Assembly (NCBI RefSeq): GCF_001949145.1
Contig: NW_019091623.1
Coordinates: 339,185 to 349,306, forward strand
Direction of reading: 5' to 3'
DNA from: Acanthaster planci
Lineage: Eukaryota; Echinodermata; Asteroidea; Valvatida; Acanthasteridae
DNA: 10,122 bases
Numbering within the stretch: the stretch's first letter is position 1; each line of letters opens with the position of its first letter. A program made the translations under genes and the position numbers. Positions 7,751 to 10,122 of the stretch are shown here, piece after piece. The notes below the pieces were generated by a model, which saw only the letters and a list, made by a program, of their open reading frames with translations, ran no database searches and had not been told where the DNA came from.

Positions 7751-8492
7751 ATGCCTAATATGAGGTGACAATTCGATTGAACCTGTAGAAGTACCCTTTT
7801 CGTCGCAATTATTGCTAACGTTACATTCACTTCTGCACATGAAAATAATGCTAAATATACCTCTGATATAAAGGAGATATGATGATGCCGCTATAGCATC
7901 TTAGATAAGAAGTTGGTTTCAAAATGTCTGTAGTTATAATCGCCAGCATGCACTTCAATGTTGTTACTGGGAAAACGATTTAATAAACTACACTTAAAGT
8001 TTACCTTTGCCAAATACTGAAAATTATCGGTAACTGTTACATCAATATAGAACAGCAAAAGTGAAGACCTTAAACATTAGGTTTTTATTGAATTTACATT
8101 TCCAAACTAAATTAAAAATTAAAGTTTAAATTGATATGGTGATGAAAGATTTCTTTAAGTTAACTACTTGTTTAACATACAGTTCAGCTGATTTTTCTGT
8201 CACGGTCAACATTGTTAAATTATTTGTGATACACGAAACAGGAATTTTTCAGACTTTGCGGCACATTTGTGACATTTCATATAAATGACATGCAAAAACT
8301 ATCCAGTAATAGTTGCACTAGCGCTAACATTCCTGTTTTGTATTGGTCTTAAAAGTCCGTTCTTTTGATGACCATGCTTGAACTGCTAAATGACAAAATA
8401 ATTGAACAGTGACAGCAATATTCATTTATGCTCTCTTTTCAACATTTCTTACATCTTAGCTTGTAATTCAATTGTTGCATGCGCACTGATAT

Positions 8493-8702
8493 TCAATGTC
8501 GAAAATGTATTTCATGAAATTTCAATTTCAGCATTTTTCTTTTGTTATCCTTATGTTTGTACACAGCCCATCCCACAAAATAAGGGTTTCTATTAAAGAA
8601 AGTGTGGGTTTGAACACGATCATTCAAGTGGGGAATTAATAAGTAGTATTGTTTGAATTCACCGATGTATGTCAGGTCGTATCCCTTGGCATATTTTTCC
8701 AT
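8493..8702 (-). CDS. Short open frame, unknown, possible gene remnant
   Basis: A 69-codon minus-strand frame from the ATG at 8702, rich in aromatic and basic residues (GYDLTYIGEFKQYYLL, FFNRNPYFVGWAVYKHKDNK). It lies downstream of the decayed gene at 8851-9386 but in a different frame. The last dozen codons run into block A sequence, so the end is not native if copy 1 carries a deletion. I recognise no family. It may be a further frame-shifted part of the same old gene or a chance frame. Confidence 0.25.
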   Translation of the reverse strand: MEKYAKGYDLTYIGEFKQYYLLIPHLNDRVQTHTFFNRNPYFVGWAVYKHKDNKRKMLKLKFHEIHFRH

Positions 8703-9082
8703 TTCTATGCATGCTTTTATTATCCCGCGTTGTTTTACAGGCGTAGCATATTTTTACTTGCGACAAGAAATTGTTCTAGCGTGTCCTGTCAACACTCAAC
8801 CCCCCAATCAGTACACAAGTTTGAAACAAGATGCAACACTACCTCTGTGCTTAGGATGAAGAATAGCTAACTCTTGCATTCATCTCAGCTTTCACAGTGG
8901 CAGTTTGTCTTCTAGGAGCAAAGAAACCAGGCAATAGTTGTCGGAGATGCTTGATTATTTCCATGGAAACATGGAAATGCCGTGCAGAGTTAACCTGGAC
9001 AATGTCATTATACAGAGAAAATCCATCTCTCGATTCTATCATCTTCAACATAGAAGTTATGTCGCCTTTCGTGAAGGCCATT
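8528..9082. other. 555-bp stretch present only in copy 2
   Basis: Copy 1 goes straight from block A to block B, while this copy has 555 bp in between. Two T bases are repeated at the edges (8526-8527 and 9081-9082). There are no terminal inverted repeats or longer target duplication, which argues against a DNA transposon insertion. The 83-codon minus-strand frame runs through the right edge without a break. I therefore infer a deletion in copy 1, with this copy keeping the older state. Confidence 0.7.
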
Positions 9083-9386
9083 CCAAGCAGCCACGTTTTC
9101 ATTTATTTCCCCTTTCTGCAGGCTACAGTCAAAGCCATACCTAATAAAAAATATTCTTTCTCACCCCCAATTAATGCCGCTTGCAATGCCCATGACACTC
9201 TCCCTCTGCTGCTGTAATCTTTTGGCAATTTCTCTGGATCGACAGTCACAGTTTCAGGGATCTGGGTTGTTACATCCTTTTTTCAATACCGGTAACTGTC
9301 TTATGCAATGACTTATTGCTTTTCCTCTCTGTGCCTCACTTTCTGATGTGATGTGGAAGTGCACCACTTCCAACTTGGTACTCTGT
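8851..9386 (-). pseudogene. Decayed coding region of unknown family (copy 2)
   Basis: Same minus-strand frame as copy 1, now extending past the point where copy 1 is broken. Stops lie at 9315, 9303, 9285 and 9105, then 8853. Open runs are 59 codons (9282-9106) and 83 codons (9102-8854). The last begins with an ATG directly after the TAA, in the same frame, and crosses the block B boundary at 9083. It contains GMAFTKGDITSMLKMIESRD and MEIIKHLRQLLPGFFAPRRQ. An alternative start is the ATG at 9081. No signal peptide, membrane segment or known motif is evident. Being in frame across the stop suggests one broken gene more than two adjacent ones, but an independent short gene at 8851-9102 cannot be excluded. 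Confidence 0.5.
9083..9386 (+). repeat. Duplication block B, copy 2
   Basis: Direct repeat of 1790-2093. It is separated from block A by 8528-9082 and from block C by the filler at 9387-9393, whereas copy 1 has 1.87 kb at the latter place. The minus-strand frame seen in copy 1 is also present, with one extra stop (a CAA codon became TAA at 9315-9313) and several synonymous changes. Confidence 0.95.
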
Positions 9387-9393
9387 CAGCTAC
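9387..9393. other. Inverted templated filler at a deletion joint
   Basis: Blocks B and C of copy 2 are joined by CAGCTAC. Together with the next four bases (9387-9397, CAGCTACAGAG) it is the exact reverse complement of 2088-2098 in copy 1, the sequence spanning the end of block B. The result at 9381-9397 is the palindrome CTCTGT-CAGCT-ACAGAG. This fits snap-back synthesis during end joining. Confidence 0.7.
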
Positions 9394-9750
9394 AGAGGGT
9401 ACCCTAATCCAGTAAGCAAATAGAAAAATTTGTTTCAATAAATTTTAAGTTTTTGTTCAAAGAAACCTCGCCCAAGGTCTGTGCTGGTGTAAAACCAATT
9501 AGAAATCTGTTCCTTCTTCATCTCCCTTGCCAAACCTCTTTCCGAGGCCTCTGTGGCAGTGGCCATGTTTGACCGTTTGGCGGAATTTTATTCTTGACAC
9601 GAGCATAGACCTTGAGCGAAGTTTCTTTGAACCCAAACTTGATATCTGTTGTAACAAATTTTTCTGTTCGCTTACTGAATTATGGTACCTTTTGATATTA
9701 ATTTTTGTAATCGATTTTCCCACGGGAATTTAGTTTCAGTTTGGATACAC
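9394..9750. repeat. Long imperfect hairpin, copy 2 (left arm truncated)
   Basis: Counterpart of 3960-4315. The right arm (about 9598-9750) is complete, but the left arm starts only at 9394, lacking its outer 56 bp (the counterpart of 3904-3959). The truncation coincides with the junction to block B, which indicates that sequence was lost here. By eye about five substitutions separate it from copy 1. Confidence 0.9.
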
Positions 9751-9751
9751 A

Positions 9752-10122
9752 TTTTTTACCGGCAACCAGCTCTGTCTGACACGGTTAATCCGGCGAGGCA
9801 ATTCGCATCCCTTTCTCAGCCCACTCGCATCCCCTTTTTTTAACGGCAACCAGCCCCGTCTGACACGGTCAAACTGGTGAGGCAATTCGCATCCCTTTCT
9901 CAGCCCGTTTGCATCCCTTTTTTTTTTCTCCGGCAACCAGCCTAGTCTGACACGGTCAATCCGGTGAGGCAATTTGCACCCCTTTCTCAGCCCACTCGCA
10001 TCCCCTTTTTTCACCAACAACCAGCCCCGTTTGACGCAGTTAATCCAACAAGGAAATTTGTATCCCTTTCTGAGCCCACTCGCACCCCCTTTTTACCGGC
10101 AACCAGCCCCGTCTGTCTGACA
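9752..10122 (-). repeat. 84-bp minisatellite array, inverted (block C, copy 2)
   Basis: CCAGC landmarks fall at 9766, 9850, 9937, 10021 and 10103, so periods are 84, 87, 84 and 82. About 4.4 units are visible and the array leaves the window. Unit variants do not follow the dimer pattern of block A. The 94-codon minus-strand frame here is a product of the period. Confidence 0.96.

Larger units (their letters stand above)
6827..8527 (+). repeat. Duplication block A, copy 2
   Basis: Direct repeat of 1-1789, about 88 bp shorter overall, mostly because one 84-bp minisatellite unit is missing at the left end of the array. It shares the order left flank, array, CTCF-like motif and AT-rich tail. Left of 6827 nothing can be compared because copy 1 runs off the window, so 6827 is a minimum extent and not a proven element end. 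The right edge is precise: the copies agree through AATT at 8527, then copy 2 enters sequence that copy 1 lacks. Confidence 0.95.
9394..10122 (+). repeat. Duplication block C, copy 2
   Basis: Direct repeat of 3960-4558, continuing in the array to the window end. It starts at the AGAGGG shared with 3960 and is joined to block B through a 7-bp filler. Its right limit is not visible. Confidence 0.92.

Noticed and set aside
7153-7830. 225-codon minus-strand frame, the longest in the window
   Set aside because: It lies over the second minisatellite and repeats the same 28-residue motif. Its flanking ends are block A sequence with no protein-like character.
8528-9082. A transposon insertion in copy 2
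   Set aside because: No terminal inverted repeats, no target duplication beyond two T bases, and an open frame runs through one edge; a deletion in copy 1 explains it better.
9499-9733. Frames on both strands over the hairpin (74 and 68 codons), also 4093-4299
   Set aside because: The same frame appears in both duplicated copies only because the DNA is repeated; both strands are open and the sequence is the arm of an inverted repeat. No family resemblance was found.

Overview
This window reads as a repeat-rich piece of an animal nuclear genome, probably a marine invertebrate. It is AT-rich, has long stretches without genes, minisatellites, decayed mobile-element coding sequence and a Polinton/Maverick-type polymerase remnant. 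I cannot name the species. I see no intact gene, no rRNA or tRNA, no CRISPR array and no bacterial gene organisation. Most long open frames here come from an 84-bp repeat whose length is a multiple of three.

The layout is a large duplication in direct orientation. Copy 1 has block A (1-1789), block B (1790-2093), a private 1.87-kb stretch (2094-3959) and block C (3960-4558). Copy 2 has block A (6827-8527), a private 555-bp stretch (8528-9082), block B (9083-9386), a short junction (9387-9393) and block C (9394 to the window end). Block A carries an 84-bp minisatellite on the + strand and block C carries the same unit on the - strand, so each copy is bracketed by inverted arrays. Block C also contains a 153+153-bp imperfect hairpin beside its array. 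The single N at 4559 cuts the copy 1 array and may hide an assembly gap.

Between the arrays, on the minus strand, lies a decayed coding region of unrecognised family (about 2675 to 1810 in copy 1, 9386 to 8851 in copy 2). The evidence suggests that each copy lost a different part: copy 1 lost the 555 bp, and copy 2 lost the 1.87 kb together with the end of one hairpin arm. The copy 2 deletion joint carries a snap-back templated inverted filler.

The spacer between copies (4560-6826) holds a frameshifted minus-strand fragment of a Polinton-type family B DNA polymerase (about 5105-4700) and a GC-rich, ATG-less plus-strand frame (5341-5592). It also holds a short sequence repeated in inverse orientation near 3349. 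The private 1.87 kb of copy 1 has two further oddities: adjoining palindromes at 3301-3331, and seven irregularly spaced TGTTCC...GGAACA-type modules at 3469-3821.

Nothing here works together as a living operon or pathway. The most economical reading is an old composite mobile element with foldback-like minisatellite ends, duplicated fairly recently (about 1-3% divergence by eye) and eroded differently in each copy.
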